DNA of 52,209 nt, taken from contig JAFGSI010000088.1 in NCBI GenBank assembly GCA_016934715.1, positions 1 to 52,209 on the forward strand, given 5' to 3'. This document shows, piece by piece, positions 23,885 to 33,027 of the stretch (the first letter of the stretch is position 1; each line of letters starts with the position of its first letter). The notes under the pieces are model-generated. The model was not told the origin of the DNA and searched no databases. It worked only from the letters and a program-made list of their open reading frames with translations. The stretch comes from Anaerolineales bacterium (GTDB lineage: Bacteria; Chloroflexota; Anaerolineae; Anaerolineales; Villigracilaceae). The position numbers and the translations under genes are program-made.

Positions 23885-24640
23885 TTATTTCGCCTTCCCC
23901 TGGGCAGCGACTGCTTCGGCCGCCTTGCGGATCGTTTCCTCGTCGCCAAGGTAGTAGTGGGTGATCGGCTTGAGGTCGGCATCGAGCTCGTAGACCAATG
24001 GGATCCCGGTCGGGATATTCAGTTCGGGAATTTCGGCGTCGGAAATCTCATCCAGGTACTTGACCATCGCCCGCAGGCTGTTGCCGTGGGCAACCACGAG
24101 CAGCCGTTTTCCCGATTGGATCATCGGAGCAAGCGTGCTGTGCCAGTAGGGCATGACGCGTTCGAGCGTGATTTTCAGCGATTCGGTCGCCGGGAGCTGC
24201 TCGGGGTTCAGGTCGCCATAGCGCGGGTCAAAGCGTGGATGACGCTCATCATCCAGTCCAAGGACCGGCGGCGGGACATCGTAGCTCCGTCTCCAGATCT
24301 TCACCTGGTCCTCTCCAAATTTGGCCGCCGTCTCAGCCTTGTTCAATCCCTGCAACGACCCATAATGGCGTTCGTTCAACTGCCAGGCGCGAATGACCGG
24401 CATCCATTCCAAACCCATCTCCTCCAGGACGATCCAGAGCGTCTTGATCGCCCTTCTGAGCACCGAGGTGTAGGCAAGGTCGAAGGCATATCCTTTTTCT
24501 CGCAGGACCTTGCCCGCCGCAAGAGCCTCCTGCACGCCCTGCTCGGTCAGGCCGACATCGGTCCATCCGGTAAAACGATTCTCCAGGTTCCAGGTGCTCT
24601 GCCCGTGACGGACGAGAACTAACATATATTTGGATTTCAT
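23885..24640 (-). CDS. gpmA: 2,3-bisphosphoglycerate-dependent phosphoglycerate mutase
   Basis: A 251-residue histidine-phosphatase-fold enzyme of glycolysis and gluconeogenesis interconverting 3- and 2-phosphoglycerate. The phosphorylated His12 is in LVRHGQS. Other marks are [38 protein letters not shown] and the second catalytic His in [10 protein letters not shown]. The length and the insert typical of dPGM are present. GAGGAAAAAAC precedes the ATG. Confidence 0.96.
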   Translation of the reverse strand: MKSKYMLVLVRHGQSTWNLENRFTGWTDVGLTEQGVQEALAAGKVLREKGYAFDLAYTSVLRRAIKTLWIVLEEMGLEWMPVIRAWQLNERHYGSLQGLNKAETAAKFGEDQVKIWRRSYDVPPPVLGLDDERHPRFDPRYGDLNPEQLPATESLKITLERVMPYWHSTLAPMIQSGKRLLVVAHGNSLRAMVKYLDEISDAEIPELNIPTGIPLVYELDADLKPITHYYLGDEETIRKAAEAVAAQGKAK

Positions 24641-24663
24641 GTTTTTTCCTCGCAGACATGGGA

Positions 24664-24693
24664 AACCGCCAGGGATATGGGTCCCTGGCGGTT
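24664..24693 (-). terminator. Hairpin between the ABC ATPase and gpmA genes
   Basis: A perfect 12-bp stem, AACCGCCAGGGA (24664-24675) / TCCCTGGCGGTT (24682-24693), with a 6-nt loop. No T-run follows on the minus strand, so it may be an attenuator or a factor-dependent terminator. Confidence 0.6.
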
Positions 24694-24711
24694 CGGGGAT
24701 TACAGGCTCTG

Positions 24712-25812
24712 TCAGCGGATCGCCAGTTCGCTGTCGGGATCGAAGACGTGCATTTTGTCCATGTTGAAGGACACCTGCACCTGATCGCCGATGCGGAAGT
24801 CGGTGCGCGGGTCAACGCGGGCGATGATGGTGTTGGGACCGGTGGTCACGTACAGGAAGATCTCGTTCCCCATCAGTTCGGTGACGTCAACCTTGGTGGC
24901 CACTTTGGCCTCATTGATGCCGGGCGGGACGAAGGCCGGGTTGAAGATATCTTCCGGGCGAATCCCCAAAGCAACCGGCTTGTCGATATAGGTCTGGAGC
25001 GACTTGGCTCGATCCGACGGAACCGGTACCGAGAAGGAGCCGCAGTCCACAAACAACTTGCCGCCTTCCTTGCGCACATGGCCCTTGAAGAAGTTCATTG
25101 CCGGGGCGCCAATGAAGCCTGCCACGAACATGTTGACCGGGGTGTCATAGAGCACCTGGGGGGTGTCCAGTTGCTGGAGCATGCCCTTGTTGATGACAGC
25201 GATGCGGGTCGCCATGGTCATGGCCTCCATCTGATCGTGAGTCACATAGATGAAGGTCGTCTGCAGGCGGTGGTGGAGTTTGCTGATCTCGGTGCGCATG
25301 GCGATGCGCAGCTTGGCGTCCAGGTTGGAGAGCGGCTCATCGAAGAGGAAGACCTTCGGTTCACGCACGATGGCGCGGCCGACCGCTACACGCTGGCGCT
25401 GACCGCCGGAGAGCTGACGGGGCTTGCGGCCCAACAGGTCCTGGATCCCCAGGATCTCGGCGGCTTCCTGAACACGACGCTTGATTTCTTCCTTGGGGGT
25501 CTTGCGCAATTTGAGGCCAAAGGCCAGGTTGTCGTACACCGTCATGTGCGGGTACAGCGCGTAAGACTGGAAGACCATCGCAATATCGCGGTCCTTAGGG
25601 GGAATGTCATTGACGACCCGGTCGCCGATCTTGATGATGCCCTTGGTTACTTCCTCGAGCCCGGCCAGCACGCGGAGGGCGGTCGTCTTCCCGCAACCAG
25701 ACGGGCCGACGAAGACCAGGAATTCCTTGTCCGCGATCTCAAGGTTTAGGTCGTTGACCGCAATGACGTTACCGAATTCCTTTGTGACGTGCTCGTACAA
25801 AACACTAGCCAT
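24712..25812 (-). CDS. ugpC: Sugar-type ABC transporter ATP-binding protein (UgpC/MalK/MsmK family)
   Basis: A 366-residue ATPase with Walker [10 protein letters not shown], signature [14 protein letters not shown], Walker [14 protein letters not shown], the switch His in YVTHDQMEA and a C-terminal TOBE/OB regulatory domain (~240-366). It would energise import of carbohydrates or glycerol-3-phosphate. No permease or binding protein is nearby, so it probably serves several transporters encoded elsewhere, as MsmK-type ATPases do. It has its own strong promoter and a GGAGG site. Confidence 0.92.
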   Translation of the reverse strand: MASVLYEHVTKEFGNVIAVNDLNLEIADKEFLVFVGPSGCGKTTALRVLAGLEEVTKGIIKIGDRVVNDIPPKDRDIAMVFQSYALYPHMTVYDNLAFGLKLRKTPKEEIKRRVQEAAEILGIQDLLGRKPRQLSGGQRQRVAVGRAIVREPKVFLFDEPLSNLDAKLRIAMRTEISKLHHRLQTTFIYVTHDQMEAMTMATRIAVINKGMLQQLDTPQVLYDTPVNMFVAGFIGAPAMNFFKGHVRKEGGKLFVDCGSFSVPVPSDRAKSLQTYIDKPVALGIRPEDIFNPAFVPPGINEAKVATKVDVTELMGNEIFLYVTTGPNTIIARVDPRTDFRIGDQVQVSFNMDKMHVFDPDSELAIR

Positions 25813-25846
25813 TTGAAACCTCCATTCGGAAGAGTATAGTGGTTCT

Positions 25847-25877
25847 ATTATAGTACAAATTCAAACAAAGATGTCAA
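25847..25877 (-). promoter_or_regulatory. Promoter for the ABC ATPase gene
   Basis: On the minus strand, perfect TTGACA (complement of 25872-25877) and perfect TATAAT (complement of 25847-25852) are separated by 19 nt. The overlapping TACTAT gives a 16-nt spacer. GGAGG follows before the ATG at 25812. Confidence 0.75.
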
Positions 25878-25907
25878 TGGGTTTCAGCGCATATTGGATC
25901 CCTACCC

Positions 25908-25936
25908 TTGCCCATTTGGGCCGCTAATCATACAAT
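25908..25936 (+). promoter_or_regulatory. Promoter for mutS, leaderless
   Basis: TTGCCC (25908-25913), 17-nt spacer, TACAAT (25931-25936). The ATG at 25943 is 6 nt after the -10 box, so the message would begin at the start codon. The GGGAG next to the ATG is too close to work as a ribosome binding site. Confidence 0.65.
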
Positions 25937-25942
25937 GGGAGC

Positions 25943-28900
25943 ATGCCCGACGATGTGACCCCCATTCGCAGACAATATCTCGAGATCAAACGCCAGTACC
26001 CAGGCACCATCCTGCTCTTCCGCCTGGGTGACTTCTACGAGACCTTCGACCAGGATGCCGAGATCGCCGCCCGCGAACTCGACATCGTCCTGACCTCCCG
26101 TCCGATCGGCAAAGGCGTACGCGCCCCCCTGGCCGGCATCCCCTATCATGCCCTGGACAACTACCTGGCCCGTCTCATCGAAAAGGGCTACCACGTGGCC
26201 ATCTGCGAGCAGGTCGGCGACCAGCCGGTCAAGGGCATTTTCCCACGCAAGGTGGTGCGGGTGGTCACCCCGGGGACGATCGTCGAGCCGGGATTGCTGC
26301 CGGGGGACGGCAACAATTACCTGGCCGCGGTCGTGCTGGATGCCGGCGGCGCTGGCGCTGGAGCACGGGCCGGGATCGCTTATGCCGACATCACCACCGG
26401 CGAGTTCGCCGTCACCGAGATCGAGGCTGCTGACCTGTCACCCGTACGCGCCGAACTGACCCGCCTGCGCCCGGCCGAGATCATCCATCCCGACAACCAG
26501 CCCCTCACCAATGGGCTGGTGGGGCATATCACCCCCTGGGCAGCCTGGCGCTTCGAGCCGGGGAAGAGCCTGGAGGTCCTGCTGGCCCACTTCGGGGCAT
26601 CCACCCTGGAGGGATTTGGGCTGAAGGGGAAGCCGCTCGCAACTCGCGCCGCCGGGAGCCTCCTGCAGTACCTGAAAGAGACCGAGCCAGCCGCCCTTGC
26701 CCTGATGACCGGGCTGCGCGTCTACAGCCTGAACGAGTTCATGACCCTCGACGCCGCCACCCGCCGCAACCTGGAACTGACCGAGACCCTGGGCGGCGAA
26801 ACGAAAGGCTCCCTGCTCGGCGTACTCGACCAGAGCGTCACCCCGATGGGCAAGCGCCTGCTGCGCCAGTGGGTCAGCCAGCCGCTGCTCGACGTGTCCC
26901 GCATCCAGGCCCGCCAGGATGGGGTGGAATACTTCTTCTCCCGCCCGATGCTGCGGGCTGAACTGCGTGCCGCGCTGAAACCGCTGGCTGACCTGGAGCG
27001 CCTGACCAATCGCCTGCTCTCCGGGCATGCCCAGCCGCGTGACCTGGTCGCCCTGCAGGAAACGCTGGTTCGGCTGCCGACCGCGGCACACGCAACCAAT
27101 GACACCGGGCAAAAGACAAGGGACAGATCATCCCTCCTGTCACCCGTCACCCGTCCTCTGAGCCTCTGCGAGGAGGAACTATTCCTGCTTCAATCCGCCA
27201 TCGCTGACGACCCGCCCGCCACGCTGCAGAATACAGGCCTCATCCGCCCCGGCTACTCCGCCGAGCTGGACGGGGTGATCGAAGCCTCGCGGCATGCCAG
27301 AGAATGGATCAACAACCTGGAGCCGGCCGAACGCGAACGGACTGGAATCAAGTCGCTCCGGGTCGGCTACAACAAGGTCTTCGGCTATTACATCGAAGTC
27401 TCGCAGGGCCAGACCGGCAACGTCCCATCCGATTACATCCGCAAGCAGACCCTGGTCAACGCCGAGCGCTACATCACCCCGGAGATGAAGGAGTACGAGA
27501 CGCTCGTCCTGAACGCCGAGGAGCGCATCCACGAGATCGAACTGCGCCTGTTCCGCGAGGTTTGCGCGACACTGGGGAAGTCCGCGGTACGCCTGCTGGA
27601 AACCGCCCGCACCCTGGCCGAACTGGATGTCCTCGCGGCCCTGGCCGAGACGGCCGCCCTGGGCGGGTACGTCCGGCCGGAGGTGCGCGATGACGATGGG
27701 CTCGACATCCGCGACGGCCGCCACCCGGTGGTCGAGCAGAGCCTGGACGGCGAACGCTACGTCCCCAACGACGTGACCTTCGAGAAGGGCGAGGTGGTGC
27801 GGGTCATCACCGGGCCGAACATGAGCGGCAAATGCATCACGGGGGATACCCTGGTCCCCAGTGAACGAGGCCTGCTGCCCATCACGGCTTTCATGCCAGA
27901 AAACGCGGCTCCTGGGCAATTCACTCCCCTGCGCCTGACCATCCAGGGAGAAAAAGGTCCAGCACTGGCCACCCATTTTTATCATGGTGACCGACAGCGC
28001 ACCATTCGGGTAAAGACCAGGCTCGGCTTTGAGATCGAAGGAACGCCCGAACATCGTATCTGGGTCCGCCGGCCGGATGGAACAGAAGGCTGGCAACCGC
28101 TCGGGCAGATCGCCCGAGAGGATACTGTTGTTATCGCGCCGGGAGCAAATTTATGGGGGACCCAAACGAAGATCGATTTCGTAATGCCAGGACATCACGG
28201 CAGTCAAAGACCGTATCGCCTGCCAGCCGAGCTCAACCCCGATCTCGCCTACCTCATCGGCCTGCTGGTCGGCGACGGGACACGGATCGACAAGACCGCC
28301 ATCCATCTCTCTACCGCTGATGAATTCATCGCCAATGAGTTCAAAAGGGTAATCACAGAGCAATTTGGATATCCTGTCCAACCAAAACCGAATGAAAAAG
28401 ATTTCACGATCAGCAGCAAGGAGATCCGTGAGTTCCTTGCCCATCTCGGGCTGGGGTTTGTTGAAGCAGCAGAGAAGCGCGTGCCAACAAGCGTCATGCG
28501 CGCACCGAAAGCGATCGTCGCTGCTTTTCTTCAGGGTCTTTTTGACAGCGCCGGAGATGTTGATGCAAAGCATGGAAACGTAACCTTCTCAACCGCCTCC
28601 GGTCAAATGGCACGCCAGGTTCACCTGCTCCTGCTCAACCTGGGCATCCTCGGTTCCCTGCATCTCAAAAAGACCACGTCGCCTCCCGGCTACTCCGTGG
28701 CTCTTTCTGGTGAAAACGCCATTCGATTTCACGTGGAAGTTGGCTTCCGCCTCCCGTGGAAACGAGAGCGTTCCAGACTTGCTTCCCATCTGCGCATGCC
28801 CAATCTCGGCGGAATCCCTTATCTGACTGCTACGCTCAAGACGGTCCAGGCTCGCATTGACCAAACAGGGGGAAACCCTGTTGCGTTAAAGTACAACAAG

Positions 28901-29854
28901 CGCGTCAACCGCATCGTCAACCCGTACCTGCCTACCAACCGGCGCTTGTCCTATGCACAGCTCGCCGAGCTGGTGGCCTACTGCGGGCAAAGCGGTGCGC
29001 CTGCCCCCGAGCTCAAGGCCATCCTGGAAAACCGTTTTTTCTACGACAAGATCACGGATATCGAGCAGGGCGAGGCGAATGTCTACGATCTCTGTGTGCC
29101 CGAGGGCCACGCCTTCCTCGCCAACGGCTTTATCAGCCATAATTCCACTTACCTGCGCCAGGCGGCGCTGATCGCCCTGATGGCGCAGATGGGGGCCTTC
29201 GTTCCGGCTGCAACGGCCAGGATCGGGCTGGTCGACCGCATCTTCACCCGCATCGGCGCCCAGGACGAGATTCACGCCGGGCAGTCCACGTTCATGGTCG
29301 AAATGATCGAGGCGGCCAATATCCTCCACCATGCCACCGCCCGCTCCCTGCTGATCCTGGACGAGATCGGACGCGGCACCAGCACCTATGACGGGGTTTC
29401 GATCGCCTGGGCGGTGGTCGAGCACATCCACAACCATCCACAGTTGCGCGCCAAGACCCTCTTTGCCACTCATTATCACGAGTTGACCCAGCTGGCCGAA
29501 TTATTGCCCGGTGTGCGCAATTACAACGTAGCGGTAAGCGAGGCCGACAACCGGGTCATCTTTCTGCACAAGATCATCCCCGGTGGTGCCGACCGTTCCT
29601 ACGGCATCCACGTGGCCCAGTTGGCCGGCCTCCCCCGTCCGGTCGTCCAGCGCGCAAGCGAGATCATGGCCGAACTGGAAAAGTCATCCGGCCAGGCCGT
29701 GCAGACCAACCCGCACGCCGCGCAACAGGCCGCCCTGTTCCCCGAGACCAGCCCCCTGCTGGAGGAATTGAAGGCCCTGGATATGAACAGCCTCTCGCCG
29801 ATCGAGGCGCTCAACAAATTGTACGAGTGGCAGAAGAAATATTCCGGGCATTGA
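25943..29854 (+). CDS. mutS: DNA mismatch repair protein MutS interrupted by an intein
   Basis: A precursor of 1303 residues. Removing the intein (residues 631-1067) leaves an 866-residue MutS of ordinary size. Host domains: mismatch-recognition domain with GDFYETF, connector, lever/clamp with the RTGIKSLRVGYNKVFGYYIEV motif, and the ABC-type ATPase. The Walker A loop GPNMSGK|ST is split by the intein between Lys and Ser, so the ATPase cannot work before splicing. Walker B LILDEIGRGTSTYDG and THYHEL are intact. A short Ser/Thr/Arg-rich stretch of about 20 residues near residues 385-405 is unusual for the lever domain. No mutL is adjacent. Confidence 0.96.
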   Translation: MPDDVTPIRRQYLEIKRQYPGTILLFRLGDFYETFDQDAEIAARELDIVLTSRPIGKGVRAPLAGIPYHALDNYLARLIEKGYHVAICEQVGDQPVKGIFPRKVVRVVTPGTIVEPGLLPGDGNNYLAAVVLDAGGAGAGARAGIAYADITTGEFAVTEIEAADLSPVRAELTRLRPAEIIHPDNQPLTNGLVGHITPWAAWRFEPGKSLEVLLAHFGASTLEGFGLKGKPLATRAAGSLLQYLKETEPAALALMTGLRVYSLNEFMTLDAATRRNLELTETLGGETKGSLLGVLDQSVTPMGKRLLRQWVSQPLLDVSRIQARQDGVEYFFSRPMLRAELRAALKPLADLERLTNRLLSGHAQPRDLVALQETLVRLPTAAHATNDTGQKTRDRSSLLSPVTRPLSLCEEELFLLQSAIADDPPATLQNTGLIRPGYSAELDGVIEASRHAREWINNLEPAERERTGIKSLRVGYNKVFGYYIEVSQGQTGNVPSDYIRKQTLVNAERYITPEMKEYETLVLNAEERIHEIELRLFREVCATLGKSAVRLLETARTLAELDVLAALAETAALGGYVRPEVRDDDGLDIRDGRHPVVEQSLDGERYVPNDVTFEKGEVVRVITGPNMSGKCITGDTLVPSERGLLPITAFMPENAAPGQFTPLRLTIQGEKGPALATHFYHGDRQRTIRVKTRLGFEIEGTPEHRIWVRRPDGTEGWQPLGQIAREDTVVIAPGANLWGTQTKIDFVMPGHHGSQRPYRLPAELNPDLAYLIGLLVGDGTRIDKTAIHLSTADEFIANEFKRVITEQFGYPVQPKPNEKDFTISSKEIREFLAHLGLGFVEAAEKRVPTSVMRAPKAIVAAFLQGLFDSAGDVDAKHGNVTFSTASGQMARQVHLLLLNLGILGSLHLKKTTSPPGYSVALSGENAIRFHVEVGFRLPWKRERSRLASHLRMPNLGGIPYLTATLKTVQARIDQTGGNPVALKYNKRVNRIVNPYLPTNRRLSYAQLAELVAYCGQSGAPAPELKAILENRFFYDKITDIEQGEANVYDLCVPEGHAFLANGFISHNSTYLRQAALIALMAQMGAFVPAATARIGLVDRIFTRIGAQDEIHAGQSTFMVEMIEAANILHHATARSLLILDEIGRGTSTYDGVSIAWAVVEHIHNHPQLRAKTLFATHYHELTQLAELLPGVRNYNVAVSEADNRVIFLHKIIPGGADRSYGIHVAQLAGLPRPVVQRASEIMAELEKSSGQAVQTNPHAAQQAALFPETSPLLEELKALDMNSLSPIEALNKLYEWQKKYSGH
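27833..29143 (+). mobile_element. MutS intein with degenerate LAGLIDADG homing endonuclease
   Basis: An in-frame 437-residue intein. Splicing residues all look present: Cys1 (CITGDTLV), block B T71-P-E-H74, block F His426 (PEGHAFLANGF), and C-terminal His436-Asn437 followed by extein Ser. The endonuclease part has LAGLIDADG motif 1 LIGLLVGDG (141-149, acidic D148 present). Motif 2 is LQGLFDSAG (233-241), where the acidic residue of position 8 is Ala240. Splicing should be active. Double-strand cleavage is doubtful because one of the two metal-binding acids is missing. The insertion point is the most conserved part of the gene, the P-loop codons, as is usual for inteins. By eye the base use is less GC-rich than the flanking mutS. 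Confidence 0.93.
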
Positions 29855-29866
29855 GCGAACAAGAGC

Positions 29867-30332
29867 TCATTCCCATCCCGCATACACCACGAACGATTTC
29901 ACCAACCCCAATCTCTTCTCTTCAAAGAGGAGACTGTCCGGGACCAGGGAGCACAGTTCCTTTCGGGTCAGCAAGCGGATCTGGCTGACGTTTTCCCTGG
30001 CTCGATCTCGAACGGGAGTCTGGTGGATCCATCCAGGCCGGAAACGCTGCCCCAGCCAGATTCGCAATTCCATTGGCGAATATTGAATGGAAGGTGACCT
30101 CAAAGGGCCCCTCGGGGAACTCCAAGCGCCGGGCATTGCCAACCCTCCAGCTGACTCCTGGAACCGAGATGGACTCCCATCCAGACTCGACCCGCAGCAA
30201 GGTGGCCGGCCCATCCGTGGGCATTTCCACGGTCTGCCAGAATTCCTGCGTTCCACCAACATCCCGTGCGCCGGAAAGGCGCTGACTGGGGGCCTGGTTT
30301 CGATTGCCTGCAATCTTCGTGAATATTGTCAA
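29867..30332 (-). pseudogene. Decayed class I SAM methyltransferase
   Basis: Remnants of one methyltransferase are found in two minus-strand frames. A possible TTG start at 30332, overlapping the stop of the ligase gene, leads into FTKIAGNRNQAPSQR and GGTQEFWQTVEMP, then GNARRLEFPEGPFEVTFHSI. The C-terminal part, FRPGWIHQTP to IRLLTRKELCSLVPDS and GLVKSFVVYAGWE, is in another frame. Relative to the family as I remember it, the segment after the start helix (to the LDVGG motif) and the segment between FEVTF and FRPGW are shortened. So it has a frameshift around 30040-30070 plus internal deletions. It is the last gene of the polysaccharide cluster. Confidence 0.7.
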
Positions 30333-31609
30333 TGCCCTGTTGTCACTGCCGGAGGCTGGATTCCATCCGTGACCGCAAACCAGATCGCGACCATGACCAG
30401 CCAGACAAAGGCGTCCAGCTCGAGGAACAGGCTGAAACTGATGTTCGCCACCAGTGCATAGGTCATCACAAGCAAGGGGAGGAAGGCCGGCAGGGAGAGC
30501 TGCCGGATGGCAAAACGGATGCTTCTGAGCCACATGCTCGCGAAGGTCGCCAGAAAGACAAGCAAGCCGATCCCGCCAAGATGAAGAAGGATGTCCAGGA
30601 ATCCGTTGTCGGCGATGACCACCTGGTAGCCCCATCCAACTGCCTGCTGGACCTGCAAGCGGAAGGCTTCGAGGGTCCACAGCGCTCCAAATCCATATCC
30701 CAACCAGGGTCGTTCAGCGATGATCTCCTGCAGCAGATACGACCACATTGGCACCCGCCCGGTAAGAGAGGCACTGCGACCGAACAACCCGAACAAGAAA
30801 TCCAGATTTGTGAAGGCCAGCACGGCGGTCACGAGCATGGTCCCAAGCAGGATAGAGTAGTGCATCCGGCGAAAACGGGAGCGGACCCGCAGCCAGATCG
30901 CGCCCAGAACGATCAGGCCATCCAGCAGCAGGACCAGGATGGCCCCAGTAGCGGAACGGCTCAAGACGACCAGTGCCAGGGAGAGCAGGAAGAAAATTCC
31001 ATCCAGGATGGCAATGCTGTCCCTTTTTTGAACGCCCGAGATCAAGCGCAGGAAATAAACAGCATTGAAAAACGCCAGAATGCTACCCAGATGATTCCGG
31101 TGCCAGAAAGCCCCGCGCCAGGCCCCATTGTAAGGCGCCTGTAGCATCAGGCCAACATCTGGCGCGACCACCGTCACGGCGTAACACAGGATCACGGTCA
31201 GGGCTCCAAACCAGAACAGGACCTCGAGGACCTCCCGGATGGAATAGCGGGTCCCAATATAGGCTCCCAGGGCTGTTGAGCACAACAGTACCAGGGCGCG
31301 ATAGAGACTGGTCGTAGCTGCAACAGACCAGGCCGTGGAGGCGAATGCCAGGACAATGAACACAAGAACGATCCAGTTCTCCTTCCAGGTGTGCCAGTAG
31401 CTGGACAGAAGGTCCGCCTGGCGTAAGGCCAGGATCGCCAGCCCCACCGCCAGGAACCAGAACAGCACCTCCAGCTGTCCGGCCCCCAGCCAGATCGAAA
31501 AATCCGGATAGGGGTTGTTAAACAGGCTGATCGGTCGCAGGTTGGACAGCGTCAACGCCAGAAAGAGGACCAGCAGGTCACGCAGGCGATTCGGCCAATG
31601 GATTTTCAT
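30329..31609 (-). CDS. O-antigen ligase/polymerase family membrane protein
   Basis: A 426-residue protein with about ten to twelve hydrophobic segments and the PF04932-type loop: WRGAFWHRNHLGSILAF before the large periplasmic region, and ITGRVPMWSY-like LTGRVPMWSYLLQE followed by RPWLGYGFGA. Such proteins polymerise or ligate surface glycans at the outer face of the membrane. GGAG precedes the ATG, and the gene is 13 nt after the glycosylphosphotransferase. Wzy polymerase and WaaL-type ligase cannot be told apart here; another protein of this kind is encoded at 33773-35176. Confidence 0.85.
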   Translation of the reverse strand: MKIHWPNRLRDLLVLFLALTLSNLRPISLFNNPYPDFSIWLGAGQLEVLFWFLAVGLAILALRQADLLSSYWHTWKENWIVLVFIVLAFASTAWSVAATTSLYRALVLLCSTALGAYIGTRYSIREVLEVLFWFGALTVILCYAVTVVAPDVGLMLQAPYNGAWRGAFWHRNHLGSILAFFNAVYFLRLISGVQKRDSIAILDGIFFLLSLALVVLSRSATGAILVLLLDGLIVLGAIWLRVRSRFRRMHYSILLGTMLVTAVLAFTNLDFLFGLFGRSASLTGRVPMWSYLLQEIIAERPWLGYGFGALWTLEAFRLQVQQAVGWGYQVVIADNGFLDILLHLGGIGLLVFLATFASMWLRSIRFAIRQLSLPAFLPLLVMTYALVANISFSLFLELDAFVWLVMVAIWFAVTDGIQPPAVTTGH

Positions 31610-31622
31610 GGAACAACTCCGA

Positions 31623-33017
31623 TCAATAAGAACCTCGCCCGATCAACACAACCCAGGCAGTGCGGATCAGGATCAGGATATCCAGCCAGAAAGAGTAATT
31701 CTGGATGTAATAGAGATCGTCCTCCGTATGCAGGTGCATGGCCCTTTCGCTTCGTCCATTGACCTGCCACCAGCCGGTCAATCCTGGTGGAACGACAAAG
31801 CGTTTGCGCTGCCAGGGCTGGTATTGTTCCACCAGGTAGGGTAACTCCGGTCGCGGGCCAACCAGGCTCATCGTTCCCAGCAGAACATTGATCAGTTGCG
31901 GCAATTCGTCGAGGCTGTAACGCCGCAGGAAACGCCCCACGCGCGTAACGCGCGGATCGTCCTTCGTTTTGTGGATCAGGTTCCCGGCTTCATCCCTGTG
32001 CTCAACCAGATGGCGCATCTGCTCGGCATCCTTGACCATCGTGCGGAACTTGAACATGGTGAACGTTCGTCCATTCTCACCCGCCCGTTGTTGACGGAAC
32101 AGAACCGGGCGGCCATCTTCGAGCAGAATGGCAAGCGCCGATAACGTTATCAGGGGCAGTGCCAACAGGAGCGCCAGACCACCTATCAGAATATCGAAAG
32201 CCCGTTTGATCAAGCGCTGCACATCGCTCAAGGCCAGCGCCCGCAAGTCAAGCATGGGGATCCCGGCGAAATCCTCCAAGGCGGTCTGATAGAGAGCCAG
32301 ATCGAAGAAACCCAGGGCCACCCAGACATGTACGGGCAGATCCTCCAACCCTCCAACGATCGCCCGCAGGCAGTCATACCGCGAATGCGGAAGCGCAATG
32401 ATCACATCGGTGGCCATAGAATCCACGACCAACCGCTCGATGGAGTCCACATTGATCTCGCCCCCCCCCGACTCATCGCTGATCACACCAACCAGCTTCA
32501 GGTTCTCGCTCTGCATGCCTTCGATGCGTTCCTGGACCTTCTCTCTCAGCGGTCCCTTCCCGACGATCACGGCCAGGCGGGTCTCATCCGGCCAATCCTT
32601 GTGATTCCGGAAGATCAAACGCGCAATGCCACGCCAGAGGAAAAGACTGGCAAAGCTGAAAAGCAGGAACACAAGAAACAATGCCCGGGATACATCCCTG
32701 AAAGAAAGGTAGAGGACGCCGGCTACTGAAATGGACGCGACCACAATGGCCAGCGAGAGGGCAGCGAACTCATCCACGATCCGTAAAAACTTACGTCCAT
32801 CGTAAATCGCGAAACCGGATAGCACGACGAGAAAGACAAGCGGGAAAACTACATACAAGGTCAATGGCAAGCGCACCGGGGTTGACATGACTTCGATATA
32901 CGGCCAGGTGTTCAAAGCCGGGCGGACGACCGCCGCCAGCCAGAGACTGCACCCGACCACCAGCATGTCGGCCAGCATGGAGAAGACTGCAAAGTTGATG
33001 GAAAATCTTCTTAGCAT
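31623..33017 (-). CDS. Polyprenyl glycosylphosphotransferase (initiating sugar transferase)
   Basis: A 464-residue enzyme that puts the first sugar phosphate on undecaprenyl phosphate. The N-terminal half has about four membrane helices and a Rossmann-like region (VIVGKGPLREKVQERI). The catalytic C-terminal half has KRAFDILIGGLALLLALP, the FRQQRAGENG and MFKFRTMVKDAEQM motifs, SLDELPQLINVLLGTMSLVG and GPRPELPYL. The family is that of WcaJ/WbaP/ExoY. It is in the middle of the minus-strand polysaccharide cluster, between the ligase and the WecG-type transferase. Confidence 0.93.
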   Translation of the reverse strand: MLRRFSINFAVFSMLADMLVVGCSLWLAAVVRPALNTWPYIEVMSTPVRLPLTLYVVFPLVFLVVLSGFAIYDGRKFLRIVDEFAALSLAIVVASISVAGVLYLSFRDVSRALFLVFLLFSFASLFLWRGIARLIFRNHKDWPDETRLAVIVGKGPLREKVQERIEGMQSENLKLVGVISDESGGGEINVDSIERLVVDSMATDVIIALPHSRYDCLRAIVGGLEDLPVHVWVALGFFDLALYQTALEDFAGIPMLDLRALALSDVQRLIKRAFDILIGGLALLLALPLITLSALAILLEDGRPVLFRQQRAGENGRTFTMFKFRTMVKDAEQMRHLVEHRDEAGNLIHKTKDDPRVTRVGRFLRRYSLDELPQLINVLLGTMSLVGPRPELPYLVEQYQPWQRKRFVVPPGLTGWWQVNGRSERAMHLHTEDDLYYIQNYSFWLDILILIRTAWVVLIGRGSY

Positions 33018-33027
33018 CTGTCGCCTT

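Noticed and set aside
27833-29143. Reading the MutS insertion as a group I intron or plain domain insertion
   Set aside because: The frame is open throughout and carries complete intein blocks A, B, F and G, with Cys at the start and His-Asn-Ser at the end.
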